Positions 1 to 12,430 of a DNA stretch of 64,000 nt are shown here, one piece after another. The DNA comes from Saccharina japonica (lineage: Eukaryota > Sar > Phaeophyceae > Laminariales > Laminariaceae). Location of the stretch: contig MEHQ01000638.1 of assembly GCA_008828725.1 (NCBI GenBank), forward strand, positions 79,579 through 143,578. The letters run 5' to 3'. Below the pieces are notes generated by a model, which did not search any database, had not been told where the DNA came from, and worked only from the letters and a program-made list of their open reading frames with translations. Position numbers and translations under genes: made by a program. How positions within the stretch are numbered: the stretch's first letter is position 1; each line of letters begins with the position of its first letter.

Positions 1-857
1 ATCAACGTCAACGGCAGATTCCTACACGAGAGCAAACATGCTCGAAGGAGCAGTATACTCCGTTCGACATGCACTTGCAACGTAGGCCACACACAATGGC
101 CACATAGGTTCACGGTGAATGTGCTTAAAGTGGCCACGATATCCAGCCAGCCTCTTCTTCTCCGAAACCTAAACACCTGCTAGCCGGTCCACTCACTAAT
201 ACTTATGTCAGGGTGTGTTTTGACTTGCATGCTACTCTCACCTGCTGCTGTAACCGCCACCAACGAGACGACAAGGTGCCTGAGGCTGCCTCTGTCGGAA
301 ACGGCAGGAACACCGGGGATTCATCGTCCCAAGACCAAGACCCCACACCAAGGGAGGAATATGCTCCTCGCCAGAGCCTACTACCATCAACCATTTGTGC
401 AACTTCAGCCGGAGAGGGAAGCTAGGGTTCGATGCCCACGTCGTCGACACTGCTCAACAAACACGTCACAGGGTTCGCCATCTGCTTTCCCCGTCACCCT
501 GCAAACCCCTACCAACGGACACCACTGTTTCGCTCATGTTGCATGTACGAAAACAAGTGAACCATTTAAATTTTACGTTTGTTTGACTCCAAGTAGTCGA
601 CTGAAGATACCAATACATGCAGGGCCGATACGTATGTGAGGCGACCTATGCGTGCGATGCGTAGAACGTTCAACTAAATTTCGTTTAGACTACGATATCG
701 AGTCCATAGGAACCGCTCTTCGAAGAAATACTCTGAAAACAATATATAGGACACATGAGTTACTACTGTAGGTGAACAAATTACTACAGAAGGTCGTTAT
801 CCATGCCTAGTGTAATGTGTTCCCGCTGTTGATTTAGACACAAGGAGAATTTCCCAC
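1..857. other. no gene recognised; possible intron of a gene leaving the window
   Basis: No recognisable coding sequence, RNA gene or repeat was seen. If the exon at 858-913 (minus) is real, this stretch is the 5' part of its first intron, and the rest of that gene lies beyond the left edge. Confidence 0.35.
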
Positions 858-913
858 CTGACATCATCTTGGGCGGATTCTGATTTGGCGATCTTCTTAT
901 GCGGGCTAGCCAT
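858..913 (-). CDS. first exon (56 nt) of a probable ankyrin-repeat gene paralogue, partial
   Basis: The minus strand holds ATG plus 17 further codons plus two bases, ending in a donor-like CAG|GTGGGA. The 18 residues begin MASPHKKIAK. The stretch is homologous to the proposed first exon of the ankyrin gene at 22044-22099: identical 56-nt length, identical phase 2, ATGGCTAG start, the shared AAGATCG and AAA codons, a CAG|GT donor at the same place, and a conserved leader with GAGCCTTCGCA about 6-10 bases before the ATG. Nothing downstream inside the window can be its second exon, so the rest of the gene would lie left of base 1. The alternative is a dispersed repeat that happens to carry this exon. 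The homology, length and phase are seen; the function is inferred from the complete copy. Confidence 0.5.
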
Positions 914-3900
914 AATATGCGAAGGCTCTCGTTCCTCAGACCCGATTTTTCGCAATCTGAAATAAAAAGGAGAAGTACCAGCAGCAGGAGCAAGGAAGGC
1001 TGTTTCGAACGCTAGGAGGAATACGAAAACTCCAGCCGGTGAACTACATTGCAACGACAGAGGGGGAAAGCTATGTGCAAAAAAACGACGGTGAGAGACA
1101 AGTCTACGTAATTGGTTGACAAGCACACAATGATGATCTTGGGCCAAGTATGAACAACTACGGGAGGCCGTGCTGCGAAAGGCGCAATGTGAGCAATTGA
1201 TTGCAAATAAGTTTTACCGCAATGCATCTCTGAGGTCGGGATCCCGGAAACAAGATAAAAATATATACGAAATACAGTCTTGGTATGTGTGTACATCGCT
1301 GCTGTAGTTAAGGTCGTTCCAACGTTACTGTCTACACGTGTTTAGCATATCATACTGCAAGTTTGGGACGTAATGAACTTCGCCAAACATCTACAGTAGA
1401 CTAATCGGTGAACTGCAAACCTGTTGCTCAAAGACACCGGACAATATATAGCTTGTAAACTACATAAATGTGAGCTTGAAGGGTCATATGTGGTTCCCAT
1501 TGATGACGTCACGCATTCACTGCGGCAAACGTTGTCCCACCGGAATATCAGGAATATGTGCCCAACGTAGTCATATATTTGTCGTGGAGTTCTGAAACGT
1601 TCCAATATACAAACTATTGGGGTCAACTCTAGAGCTGCAAAACTGTAGATTTGACAAGTTCTCGTTCATACGGGAGACTGCACGGCTTGGTCAAGCAATA
1701 CCGCGGGGTCCTAGAACAAGCTCAGACTATGCACCCTTCACGGCAGCACAACGGTCAAAAGTCAACAAAGTACGAAGCTCGATATACACAACATATTCCG
1801 CGTTGATTGCACAGTGTACCGTAGGTTTGTCTCCGATGAGACACGAGACGCACGAAAATGGTTGCGTCGAGCGGCATCCAATAACGTTGACGAGGCGCCC
1901 AGATGGAGACAGCCCTGACTGACACCGACACAAAACGTCATCTTGGTCAAGGGCACAAAAACCGTATACATCATGGATAACTGCAAGGGTATCTCCGGGT
2001 TTACACGTCAATTACACTTGTCATAAAAGCAAGAAACTATCATGCGAAGTTGCAAACGACCATTCGTGATTGGCTCATATATCACATAAGAGCCTTTAGT
2101 TTACTGCGAAGAACAAAAGAGAATGCGGTGTCCAGGATTTCGGTATCCTACATATTATTAAGCGTTAATTCAGTTCCCACTACTGGGAGATAGTGCCATT
2201 AACAACACGTTATAATATATGTACGTAGTTACAACATTATGTGCTGTGTTGGACGTGATAACACAATAATACAGCTTGTCTAGACCGTCGGGAAATCGGT
2301 CGCTCATACATTTTCCACATGATGTTGCAGACTATACGCATACGTACAACGCCTCGCTGCCATATACCGTACATCGTTGAGATTCGATCGACAGCCTCTC
2401 GAGAACCCCGATATAGCGCCAAAATATCAACAGCAACCGTGGTGGTACACACGGTCTACCAGCAGTGTGATGCCCCGCAGTGCGGGTCGAGTCGCTATGC
2501 TCCGGTGTTGCCGGACTCCTTGCATAGTAACTCGGTGGACTCCTCGAACACCGTGTGGTTGATGCTACTAGCGCCGTGTTTGAGTCGTCAATTTCCTATA
2601 TACTATGTTTGCACAAAACTCCTTACGTGGACGTATCGTAAGTTCAGGTAACGCCTGCACGTTTGTGGATGCTGGGTGAGGCCAGCAACGTATTGCAGGT
2701 AGTACAGGAGTTCAAGGTACAAATACGCAAGTGTTCTTGAGGACACAGCATTTACCGTAGATAAACGAATCCTGTTAACTTTGTACCCGTACCCACAGTA
2801 GAAAAATCTTAATGGCATGGCTGTGCTCCAGGTATTGTGCCACGAGCGTACATACTTTTCAAACGTTCAGCGTACGGATACTAAATGCCGCAACAACCTC
2901 GCTGAAGTTACCGTACGGAAGGATCAGAGACCATATCCCGGGTGTGTACATTAAAGAAGAACACCCTTGCACTTATCGAAGATTTGGGTAGACGTATGAT
3001 GGCATCACATGACCCACCGAACATCGGGGTAAGTATACGGATATTGTAGCCGTACCGTTATCCGCATGAGCTTGTTCTTAAGCAGCATAGCCGTAGCCCG
3101 GGTATTCGGCCACGGGCATGCATGCCTCAAATATACTTAGGATACGTGAATGGACATCGTTAATCATGGCAGACGTTCCGGCACGGCTTATGCAAGTCAA
3201 CACACCGCCGGTATGTTTGGGTGCATGCCGTCCCGAGCGTAAAACCACTAAAAGGGTTGGCTGGATGTGTACAGAGGAAGTAATAAACTCCCGTAGTATC
3301 AGAGGCGGCATCATAACCAGTTTGCAACGGTCAGGAAGCTGATCTTCACTGAAACATTGGTAACTTCGTAATTACGAATATCGAGTGGATTGGTTTCATA
3401 GTGTTTGACAAACACCCATAATTTATCAGCTTGTCGTGTACCCGATGTACCCGAGAATAACAAGAAACTCACAAAGTAACCATATCTTGTACCTAAATGT
3501 AGCATTCGCGTACGAACCAAAACAGGGCACATGACGGAATACGTCAATGCCCAGATCGTTGTCAAACAGTTGAACACTCCTCTTCGCGGTACGCCAGGTT
3601 ATCAGCATGGGGTGGTCATCTGCATCCAGCGAGTGGCCAAGCACGATGTCTCCTATCCCGTGTTATGCTATTCTGCACACACTGACTATCCGAAATGGTC
3701 TCCGAAAATATCAACGTCGCCGGGCGAGGACCTCATGAATCACTCTCCCGGTTTTTCCGAACCAACCAGTGGTACCATCGTACTTGTTTACGATATTTTC
3801 TAACCTCAAGAATAAGGTTGTATATCAAGGGGAGGCATCTAACATATCATGTCGGCCCCTGTAAACAACAGGAACTGCATGGTGGATCAACAAAAAGTGA

Positions 3901-6900
3901 TATATATATATATATATATTGGTACATATACCAGTAACGAGTTGGTCTCATCATGGTATAGAGTGAAGTACGAGTCACGGGAGCGTTGCAAAATCGTGCG
4001 GGGTGGTGTGTTGTACGCGTATAACCTACGTATGTATGCTGCTTATATTTGAGGCGGTCTGGGCAGTTGTTGTTACGTGCGTGAGACGTCGTGAATTTAG
4101 CGTACCACAACATCGACGAGCGGGAACAGCCACTGACTGGCGGTATTTTGTCGGCAGTCTGGGACACACGCGTTGGCTGGACCGTTTTCTGAACGATCGG
4201 ACTTCTGACTCATCCCACGGTAGGGGCGAAGCAGAATTTTCTGAGCTCCTCACACGAGGAGCTCATTATCTCACCCGACACATGACATCAGAAACATTCT
4301 ATCGCGCAACCCGACCAAAAGTTTCAATGCGATAGCTTATAAACAAACATACCAGTGAAATAGTAAATAGTATCAGGTGGTTACTCACGTGAGTAGCTCA
4401 ACCGGTCAGAAAATATGGAGCCAAAACTTCATACCCTTACCGTGTCTACCGTGGCATGGCTCTTGTTCACCCGAAATCGTCGGACTTTCTTTCTTGTGAT
4501 GCAATAAGTTTCAGGGTATGCTTGGGTCATGGGATTTCGTATCGGGTAACACTTTTAATTTCTTCACAACAAAAACGTTTCGGTGAGGTATGAAGATCCT
4601 TACGCGACGAGGCCAGAAAAAAACATGGTTCATCTCTATCGTAGCACGCGTCAAGAGATACATATGCGTAACGCGGTGACCTGGAGGAAGACTTTTCAAA
4701 CCTTCTATAGGCGGCGGATTGTTCCCTCGCGCGGGTCTTTCACAATGGAGGACATGCGCACACCCCGTCCTCGTTCGTCTTTTTTGACGCGCTTAACAGT
4801 ACACCCCCCAACCAAACAACAAGGTTTGGGTGGTCGGAAGGTGCCACGGACTTTCGTGAAACGATGCAGATTTTGCTTTTATGTTCATTTCATGGATTAT
4901 TGGCGTCTATGTCGCCCAAAAACAGAGTCCCTCTTTCAGTTGACGTTTGGCCGGAGGATGTGCCACTCATTTCAAAGCATTACACACAACATAATGGTAC
5001 TCGCATGTGTCAGGTACTTGTACCATGGCGTGATAGATTTGTTTCTACGGTTATGTAGACTGGTTCGCTTGTTTCAACCTGTTATCGGTATTTGCAAATC
5101 ACTGCTAAGCCGTAGAACCAACCGTGTGTTATATGAGTGAGATTCGTACATTATCGCTAAAACGTCGACCCGGGGCGTTCCGATCCCTGTGTTTGCCGCG
5201 GGCATGCGGGAAGGGGTCCGCACAGGGCGGAACCAGCCGTCTGATGCCACGTTTACTCAAGCACGGGCCTGCGACGGTGGAGTAGGTGTTCGTGTCGGGA
5301 CAAGATTGGCTTCCACTTCAACATAGAGGGGTCGCGTGCGTTCACCTTTGGCCGTCAGCAAGAGAGAGGTAGACGCGTCAACAGGTGGCATAGAATACTG
5401 GCGACTAGAGAGAGATTGAGGGGGACGAGGGTGGCCGCTTCAATGAATACGTTTAAAGTAGATGTCCACAGACGTGGGGAGCAAAACGCACGTTTCTCGT
5501 CAGACTGCATCGCCACTTTTCTCGAAATTGTGTGATTCTGAAGGCGTCTATGGCGCTTGCAAACACACACATGTTCACCGCGAGGTCGTTTGCAATCTCA
5601 GACAAGCGCTTCATCACGTGGACGTCGGAGCTTCAATGGGCACAGCGTATGTCACGAGTGGCCACGGTCGGGATCCTAATTGTCAGACCTGAAGATAGGC
5701 TTGGGCCGGGCCAGGCTGTGGGAACATGGTAGGTTTACGCCAGGTAAACAAATATAGAATCTCGCAACTCAGGCAGCCTCAGGCGCTGAAAAAGGGGAAA
5801 ACAAAAAAGCAGAAACACTTCCTAGGTCGGCATTCTGGTGATACCAATTTTAGAACTGAACTGCGTTCCGGTTGTCTTTAGATTGCTTCGCACTAAACTG
5901 CAGCGATAGCGCGATCGACCGAGTGAGCGATTGAGCGGACACAAAAAAAAGCATCTTCAACACCATGACTCGTACACTTTTTTAGTTAGGGTATACCTGG
6001 ATACAGTAGTGGTGGGTGAACCGGGTGGTGAGGTAGATGGACAACATTGTTCGTACGAACTGCTGTATACCGTACATCGTGATTTCTCGTTGAATGGGCG
6101 TGTTTGTAAGAGGATGGAGAACTATCAGTAGAATTTGCCAAGCATTTTTTTATTTATCACTACTGTTGGTTGTCTGACGTACGGCAGCGAGTGGTGAATA
6201 TGTCGCCGGAAATATTGCACGTGCATGAAATGATCGCATTTATGTTACTCAAGGTATCATACAGCAGCAGCAACACGTGATTTATCTCCAGTACGCATGC
6301 GTACAATATGTTCCGTATCGAACAACTGTGTTTTCAGATTTTGTTTTCAATGTTCGTCTTTGTTTTACAGTACTGCCGGCAGAGAGTAGCCCTTTACGGC
6401 GAGCAAGCGATGTTTTGATCGACCAAGCAAGGTGTGGAACGATATTCCGATCGAGCAGGTGGTACCGACACTTACACCTGTAGGTCTACTTCTTGACTAC
6501 TTACCGGTATATGGGTAGGTGGGGTGGGTGTATTAAGTGTGTGGGTAAACCTGATGTATAAACTGCTGTATATCGTGCTCGTCATTCTTATGGGGTTGTT
6601 TGTTTCGGAGAGGAAAAATCGACATTCCCTGAAAGGATTTTGACTTGAATCCCCGTTTTCTTTCACGTACGCAGCAGACGTGAAATGCATACGAATATCC
6701 CCAGTATTAAGCTGTACGTATATACGAACGGGATACAATGAGGTGTGTAGTACAACAGGTACGTGTGTTGATACAGCAGAAAAAAAATACAGCAACAATA
6801 TCACCAGCTTTGTGAACACACGGACGCAACCCAATAGACATCGCAGACCTGCTGTAGGAAATGTAGGTACTGTGCAGAGCCCTTGTTGACAATCCATCGA

Positions 6901-7476
6901 CGTTATGCAGCAATTGGAAGATTGGCGGACAAACATGGTTCCAATTGCTGAGCTGGCTACATTAATTTCGTCATTTCGTTGATGAGAGTATCCCTCGTTT
7001 GTGCGGATTACGCAGGTATACACAATCAACAAAACGACGTCCCCAACAGCTTCGCTCAGCTAGCGCCCAACCCTGCCTCCTTCGAGGGTTATTGTTGCCT
7101 GGTAAATAGCCAGCGAAGCTTTCTAAGTACCACGACAGTCGTGGGCTGCCTAAAAGGTAAAACATATCAGCTCCTGCCTGCGGCTTGACCAAATATGGCG
7201 ACGGGTAGAAGCGTTGAGACTGGGGTGGAAGAAATCAGTGTGACGGTCAAATGTTTATTAGTTACAAGTTGAACGCGTAACACAAACCCCATGAACGCAC
7301 CTTGCCGACGTGTCGAAACAGATTGCAGACCCCAAGCGTCACAGCCAAAGCCCCCAGTCGAAGGAGAAGGCTCGTGTGTGTGGTACAAGATCCCATGTCA
7401 CCGTGCACGACACGCGGACGGGACACATCGCCTCTGAAAAAAGGTGGAACTCCCAAGTTGGATGGCGTGCGTTATG
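914..7476. other. gene-free stretch, no function recognised
   Basis: No reading frame here resembles a protein family; the longer frames (for example 4583-5140 plus and 6472-7032 minus) have the composition of translated non-coding DNA. Small structures only: a (TA)n run at 3901-3919 and a perfect 9-bp stem with a 4-base loop at about 4244-4265 (GAGCTCCTC/GAGGAGCTC). Conserved leader sequence of the exon at 858-913 occupies roughly 914-950. Confidence 0.5.
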
Positions 7477-7765
7477 TGCAGGTTGCACCTGCAAAAGTTT
7501 TTGTGTAGGTTGTGTGTGGCCAATTTCATCCTTGCCCGTCGACCCAGACCAAGCCAACCCCAGAAACACCCCTAACCCTAACCCTAACCCTAACCCGTAC
7601 CCGAACCCCAACCCCTTGGGGAGCACGAGGTCGGCAGGGGCAGCCACGCGGCTCCGCCCCGTGTTTTGGTGGCGTTTTTCCAAAAAATAACATGCGGCCC
7701 AAAAGGTCAGCCTCACACATTAAAACCAGCATCCTGCACAAAAACTTTTGCAGGTGCAACCTGCA
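7477..7765 (+). repeat. unit A of an alternating inverted repeat with an internal telomeric tract
   Basis: This 289-bp unit is bounded by near-palindromes TGCAGGTTGCACCTGCA (7477-7493) and TGCAGGTGCAACCTGCA (7749-7765). In order it holds CCAATTTCATCCTTGCC, a CCCTAA tract (about four units, 7571-7596), CTTGGGGAGCACGA, GGCAGGGGCAGCCACGCGG and GTGTTTTGGTGGCGTTTTTC. The same order is found reversed in unit B and forward in unit C. No protein is supported; frames through the telomeric tract give only Pro/Asn dipeptide runs. Confidence 0.9.
7571..7596 (+). repeat. interstitial telomeric tract (CCCTAA)n
   Basis: About four uninterrupted CCCTAA units lie inside unit A, followed by degenerate CCCGTA/CCCGAA variants. 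TTAGGG is the telomere repeat reported for brown algae. Confidence 0.9.
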
Positions 7766-7807
7766 CACAGTACGCGTCAAGTTGGATGGTGGAAGACGCG
7801 TACTGTT

Positions 7808-8098
7808 TGCAGGTTGCACCTGAAACTCGTTTTGTGCAGGGGGCTGGTTTCAACTTTTGTCGCTGGCCTTTTGGGCCGCATGTTGTTTTTTGGAAAAACG
7901 CCATCAAAACACGCGGCGGAGCCGCGTGGCTGCCCCTGCCGACTTCGTGCTCCCCAAGGGGTTGGGTTTCGAGTTAGGGTTAGGGTTAGGGTTATTATGG
8001 TTAGGGGTTTGTCTGGGGTTGGCTTGGTCTAGGTCGACGGGCAAGGATGAAATTGCTACACACAGCCTGCACAAAACCTTTTGCAGGTGCAACCTGCA
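7808..8098 (-). repeat. unit B, inverted copy of unit A
   Basis: This 291-bp unit is the reverse complement of unit A at high identity, bounded by TGCAGGTTGCACCTGAA and TGCAGGTGCAACCTGCA. Its telomeric tract reads TTAGGG on the plus strand (about 7973-7994). The 42-bp spacer to unit A (7766-7807) is itself palindromic (AGTACGCGTC...GACGCGTACT), so A and B form one ~620-bp hairpin-capable palindrome. Confidence 0.9.
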
Positions 8099-8126
8099 CA
8101 TAACGCAGGCCAAGGCGTGCGTTGTG

Positions 8127-8396
8127 TACAGGCGCACCCTGAAAAGTGTTTTGTGCTGGCTGTATGTCGCCAATTTCATCCTTGCCTGTCGACCTAGACC
8201 GAGCCAACCCCAGACACACCCCTAACTCTAACCCCAACCCTAACACCAACCTCTTGGGGAGCACGATGTCGGCAGGGGCATTCACGCCTCTCTGCCGCGT
8301 GTTTTGATGGCGTTTTCCTAAACAACAAAATGCGGTAGAAAAGGCCAGCCTCACCCCCAGCATCTTGCGCAAATCAAATTGCAGGGTGCACCTGCA
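8127..8396 (+). repeat. unit C, third copy, same orientation as A
   Basis: This 270-bp copy is somewhat diverged; its telomeric tract is degenerate (CCTAACTCTAACCCCAACCC, 8221 onward). It is inverted relative to B across a 28-bp spacer, and its right end continues into the same GTACGCGTCAAGTTGGA sequence that follows unit A. Confidence 0.9.
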
Positions 8397-10029
8397 CAAA
8401 GTACGCGTCAAGTTGGAACGTACCCACGGAGGGGTGTACGTAAGATTACATCGTGCACCAGTCCTTCTAAACTGGATTCCCCGACTCGGTATATGTATGT
8501 TCCTGACAATTTCGTCGAGCGACCCAGAGCGACCCCCCATTTGTTTTTAACGCGCCAGGCACTCATGGATGGTATGCGTGTGGGGTTACGACCACCGTTT
8601 ACTTCCTGTAGTAAGTTGACAACTCAGACGGGTTGTCGAACTACTCCAGCTGAACCAGCACAAAACAATCAGATGAACTTTGTCGAAAAGACCAGCCATA
8701 AAAAACAAGGCCAGATTAAAGGTCTTGTCACTTTACACGGAACACTACATACAGTAGCTGCTGTTGTACAGTGATTACGCTGCTGGACTCTAGGACATGA
8801 GTAACTTCTTAGTCGGCTGGCTGGTTTCTGCTTTTTTGCACCATGGCAAGCTGCCCCTGACGGTTTGTCCCTACAAGCATAACAAGTGCTACGTCCGCCA
8901 CGCAGCCTACCCAAGATACAACGAGCTCCTGATATACCTGGTAACAAAGCAGTACTGCAATCACAAGAACTTGCTCGTCCCACAACAGCTCGCCTGACTA
9001 CAGCACCTTTTCATCTACAGTAGTACAGTAGTAGGTGTTTCTCCGGGAATACAGAGTAGTTGCAGTAATTGTCATATTTGGTATTCATAGTTGATATTCC
9101 TGGTACGGACTGCTCGGTTGTGATATCATACAAGTTAAGCTTGCTGCAGTACAGTGGTCGAGGCGCGGTCCGGTATATCACGGAGTCCAACATTCCCGCG
9201 GAGAGAATATGATAAATCATCGGGGGTGCCGCAGTATAGAGACACCGGGTCTGTTTTTCCCCCGCCCCCCCACACATATATCTCGGTTTGCACGCATTTA
9301 CAACAGTATGCATTTGAGTTACGTACCTCCTGTTGTTTAATATATTACCAATGGCGGACCGGCCAAAATATGGATTTAGTGGCATCAGCTTATTGTACAT
9401 ATGGATATGTGTTGAAGGTATATGTCTTCTGGCGTCCTTATGTAGTTAACAAAGCCAAAACTCGAACGGTAAATACATTGACCGCCTAATCTCTGTAAAT
9501 TGAAGTGTGTGCATTGAAAAAAATACATGTACACAGTACAAGCAAAATTCATACAAAATGCCTATTTATGCAATTTGGAACTATCCACGTGCACAAAACG
9601 TACCTTGTACGATGACATGTGATATATCCCTTTGGGGTTTATTTTGTGGCTTCGACTCAAAAATACCTCTACCTTTTCTTGACCGTGGTTTTCTGACCGT
9701 GGTTTCCTCGCCGTGGTTTTCTGAGGGGAGTGTTTTGTCCGCTTTTCGCCCCCGAGCGAACGTCCGGCCTCAAGCAAGCCACGACCGCGCGCTCGCGGCG
9801 GTGCTTTCGCACATGTCACGCCCCGCTCCCTGAGAGATCTCGGGGGTATGCTCGGTAAGCTCCGCGAACAATTCCCCCCTTTCTGTCCAAAATGCCGCAT
9901 TGACTTGAGTAGAGACTATTAATAGTATCTATTTCCAATACGAAAGGAAGCAAAATTTGTTGATTGTTCGTTTTCACGCTTGATTAGTAGGAATAATGAT
10001 CACCGAACCTTGATTATTCGACATGATTA
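8397..10029. other. gene-free stretch
   Basis: No gene is recognised. A short triplicated motif CCGTGGTTTTCT/CCGTGGTTTCCT lies at about 9683-9722, next to a GC-rich patch at 9740-9860. Confidence 0.45.
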
Positions 10030-12430
10030 TATGTGTGTGTTGTCTTCACATTAAACCCGTTCCTTCTACCGAACCACATCAGTACACCCAGTGTGTTTCC
10101 TGATTCCTAATCCTAGAGAGATACAAATTCTGTAGTCACAGACTGTGAAACAGAGAAAAACCAAAACAAAATATACGCAATATAATGGGCAAGGCAAGTG
10201 GGATGCTAACGTACCGGGTACGAGAACACAACGACACAGACAGAACCGAAACTTAAGAACTAAAAGACAAATAAAAAAGAAATCTGAAACGAAACATAAT
10301 ACAAATGACGCAGGGAAGACAGAAGCGCCCTCAGAAGACCGTGCCCAAGAGAGGAACAGATAACTGCTGCACGGCCGGGCGCAACACGACGAAAAGGAAG
10401 ACACCGGCATAGAACAGTTTCAAAAAGAGAAACAAGGCAAAAAGCAAGAAAGCAAGAAAAAAGACACTAGAAGAGAGGAAAAGATAAAACTCGTTGTCAA
10501 GGCGATGATAATAACAGATTCCTGTCTCTTCTACAAGACCGATACGGGGACCATGTCACATCATCTGCCATGTCCTTCCTGCTTCTCAAAAGAACGGTGT
10601 CAACAGCCGGTACTACCCCCTCCCAGTGAGCAAGTCAACAAGAAACAAATAAACAAAAAAAATAAAAAACCAAAATAGATGTCAGGGGCTAGTCGAACCG
10701 ATACCTTGCCGCACAATCTACCATGTCGTTCCTGCATTCGTCGACAGCTGTATTAGTACAGCCACCCTTGCCCCCCCCCCCCTCCTCTCCTTGTCGCCTC
10801 TGTAGGCGTCCTCAGCTGCATGCCGTAGCCGGCTCCTCTCCGCTTCGGCCCTGTGCCACCTCGCCATGAAATGGCCCGCCGCCTCAACGACCCCCCGATA
10901 CCAAACCCCACTCTTCTTAGCCGCCCTCTGCCATAGTAACGTCTCTGCTCCGAACACTAAAGGGGAGCTTGCTGTGGAGCCCGCTGTCGCTCGAAAAACC
11001 CTGAGGTCATCTGCTATACATCGGGCCTAGTTGTTTTCTGGGCGGCCAGGTCCCGGGCTCGTCCCACCGACGATCGTCCCAAACATCACCCGCCGAGTCA
11101 GCCGCTCATTGGTCGTGCGCTGTAAGGCCCCCGCAAAGAGGAGGCGTCGTTTACGGACGGTCGTTTCAACGCTCTCGCATTGTTCCTTCTTGAGAGCTTT
11201 GGCGTACGACATGAGTTCGTCGGTGCGTTGTCGGCGCTGGAAACCAATGATCCGTAGGAGGAAGTTGTGGTGTGCCGTTCGGAGCTCAGCGAAATATTCC
11301 TTGCCAAGGGTCCACGTCACACACCCGTGCAGCAGTGTTTCCATCACCTCCATCTTTAGCATGCGCACATTTTGAGTAAACGGGGCATCGTCCATATCGT
11401 CCAGCTCCCGCTTGAACCGATTGTAGCAGGCCCATGCGAGTCGGATGCGTCGTTGGATCTCTGGCATAATGTCCGCGCTTGCGACGACAAGACCACCAAT
11501 GTACAAAAACTGCATCGTCTGTTTGTACCTCTGGCCCGCTGCTTCGATGACGAGCGGGGAGGCCCGGAGTGCTTGTTTTGGCGTTCGCAGCAGCATAGCC
11601 TCCGTTTTTGTTTCGGGTACGGTGAGACCAGCTGCTTCGAAAACGGTCACAATAACGGTCATCATCTTCGCAAGCCCTTCCGCCGATTTAGACACAATAC
11701 CTGCATCGTCGGCGTACAGCATGCCCCATATTGCTCTCCGTACACGTGCTAGTGGGTGGTCCCTCACTCCGTCCCCCCCGACGTCCTCCTTGAGGTGAAC
11801 CAGGTACCTCAAGATGACTGGGTCCTCACTGAAGCGTATCAATACGGCGTGTATCACAGCAGCGAAGAAGACATTGAACACAAGCGGTGACAGCACACAT
11901 CCTTGTGACAGCCCCTGAGTGACATCGAACCACTCAGAGTGCTCACCGTCATCCGTACGCGCGCGGGCTCAAATGCCTTCGTGGAATTGGCGGATAACTG
12001 TCAACATCTTCTCTTGTATCACGAAGCGTGCGAGCACCACCCACAACAACTCTCGGTCGACGGAGTCATACGCCTTCTGCAGGTCAATGAAGCACATGTA
12101 CAGGGGGGTCTTTTTGGCTCTTCCGAGTTCTTGCAGTCGACGCACGACGAATAGCATCTCGGCTGTTGATCGTGCTGGGCGAAAGCTGCACTGCTCCTCG
12201 GGGAGTATCCCTTCGGCCTCATAGTAATTGCTGAGACGTGAAGCGACCATTTTCAGAAGTACTTTGCCTGAGTGGGCAACGAGCGAAATCCTTCGGTAGT
12301 TGTTGCAATCGGATCGATCCTTCTTTTTATGAAGGACCTTAAAGGTCGCATCTTTCTATTGCTGGGGGACGTCACCCGTTCTCCACACATTGATTGCATG
12401 TTTTTTGTGAATATCGATTATAATGACTCA
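10030..12430 (-). mobile_element. LINE (non-LTR retrotransposon), 5'-truncated copy 1
   Basis: The minus strand carries a reverse transcriptase and C-terminal region (10718-12430), followed by about 700 bp of 3' UTR that is pyrimidine-rich in the sense direction. The 3' terminus is a CA/TA-rich tail near 10030. The 3' UTR end (about 10030-10150) aligns with 53585-53850 of the second LINE locus (shared ACACCCAGTG and ATCCTA), which places both in one family. The 5' part (endonuclease and the start of RT) is absent, as is usual for truncated LINE insertions. Confidence 0.85.
10718..12430 (-). pseudogene. LINE reverse transcriptase ORF2 remnant with three in-frame stops
   Basis: Read from high to low coordinates it shows the RT fingers ([34 protein letters not shown]), [13 protein letters not shown], the palm GLSQGCVLSPLVFN, the catalytic YADD box (MLYADDAGIVSK), the thumb (LPLYD-like region, LLHGCVTWTL) and a C-terminal Arg-rich tail. 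One continuous frame is broken by TAG at 12356-12358 (where the family has Trp in QQWKDA), TGA at 11969-11971, and TAG at 11027-11029 (aligned with the Trp of KSWQKCLAEDL in the copy at 54751-55660). The frame then continues to about 10718. It cannot make an active enzyme. Confidence 0.9.

Noticed and set aside
4583-5140. 185-codon plus-strand frame.
   Set aside because: No domain, no low-complexity or coding-like pattern, no splice context; within chance length for this base composition.
6472-7032. 186-codon minus-strand frame.
   Set aside because: Composition of translated non-coding DNA; no family resemblance.
7310-8225. Frames of 100-130 codons with Pro-Asn or Gly-Leu dipeptide runs.
   Set aside because: They are translations of the telomeric tracts and their inverted flanks, open on both strands by composition.
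10672-10705. tRNA-like B box on the minus strand (GGTTCGACTAGCCCC).
   Set aside because: No matching A box, anticodon arm or acceptor pairing upstream; it lies in the LINE 3' UTR.
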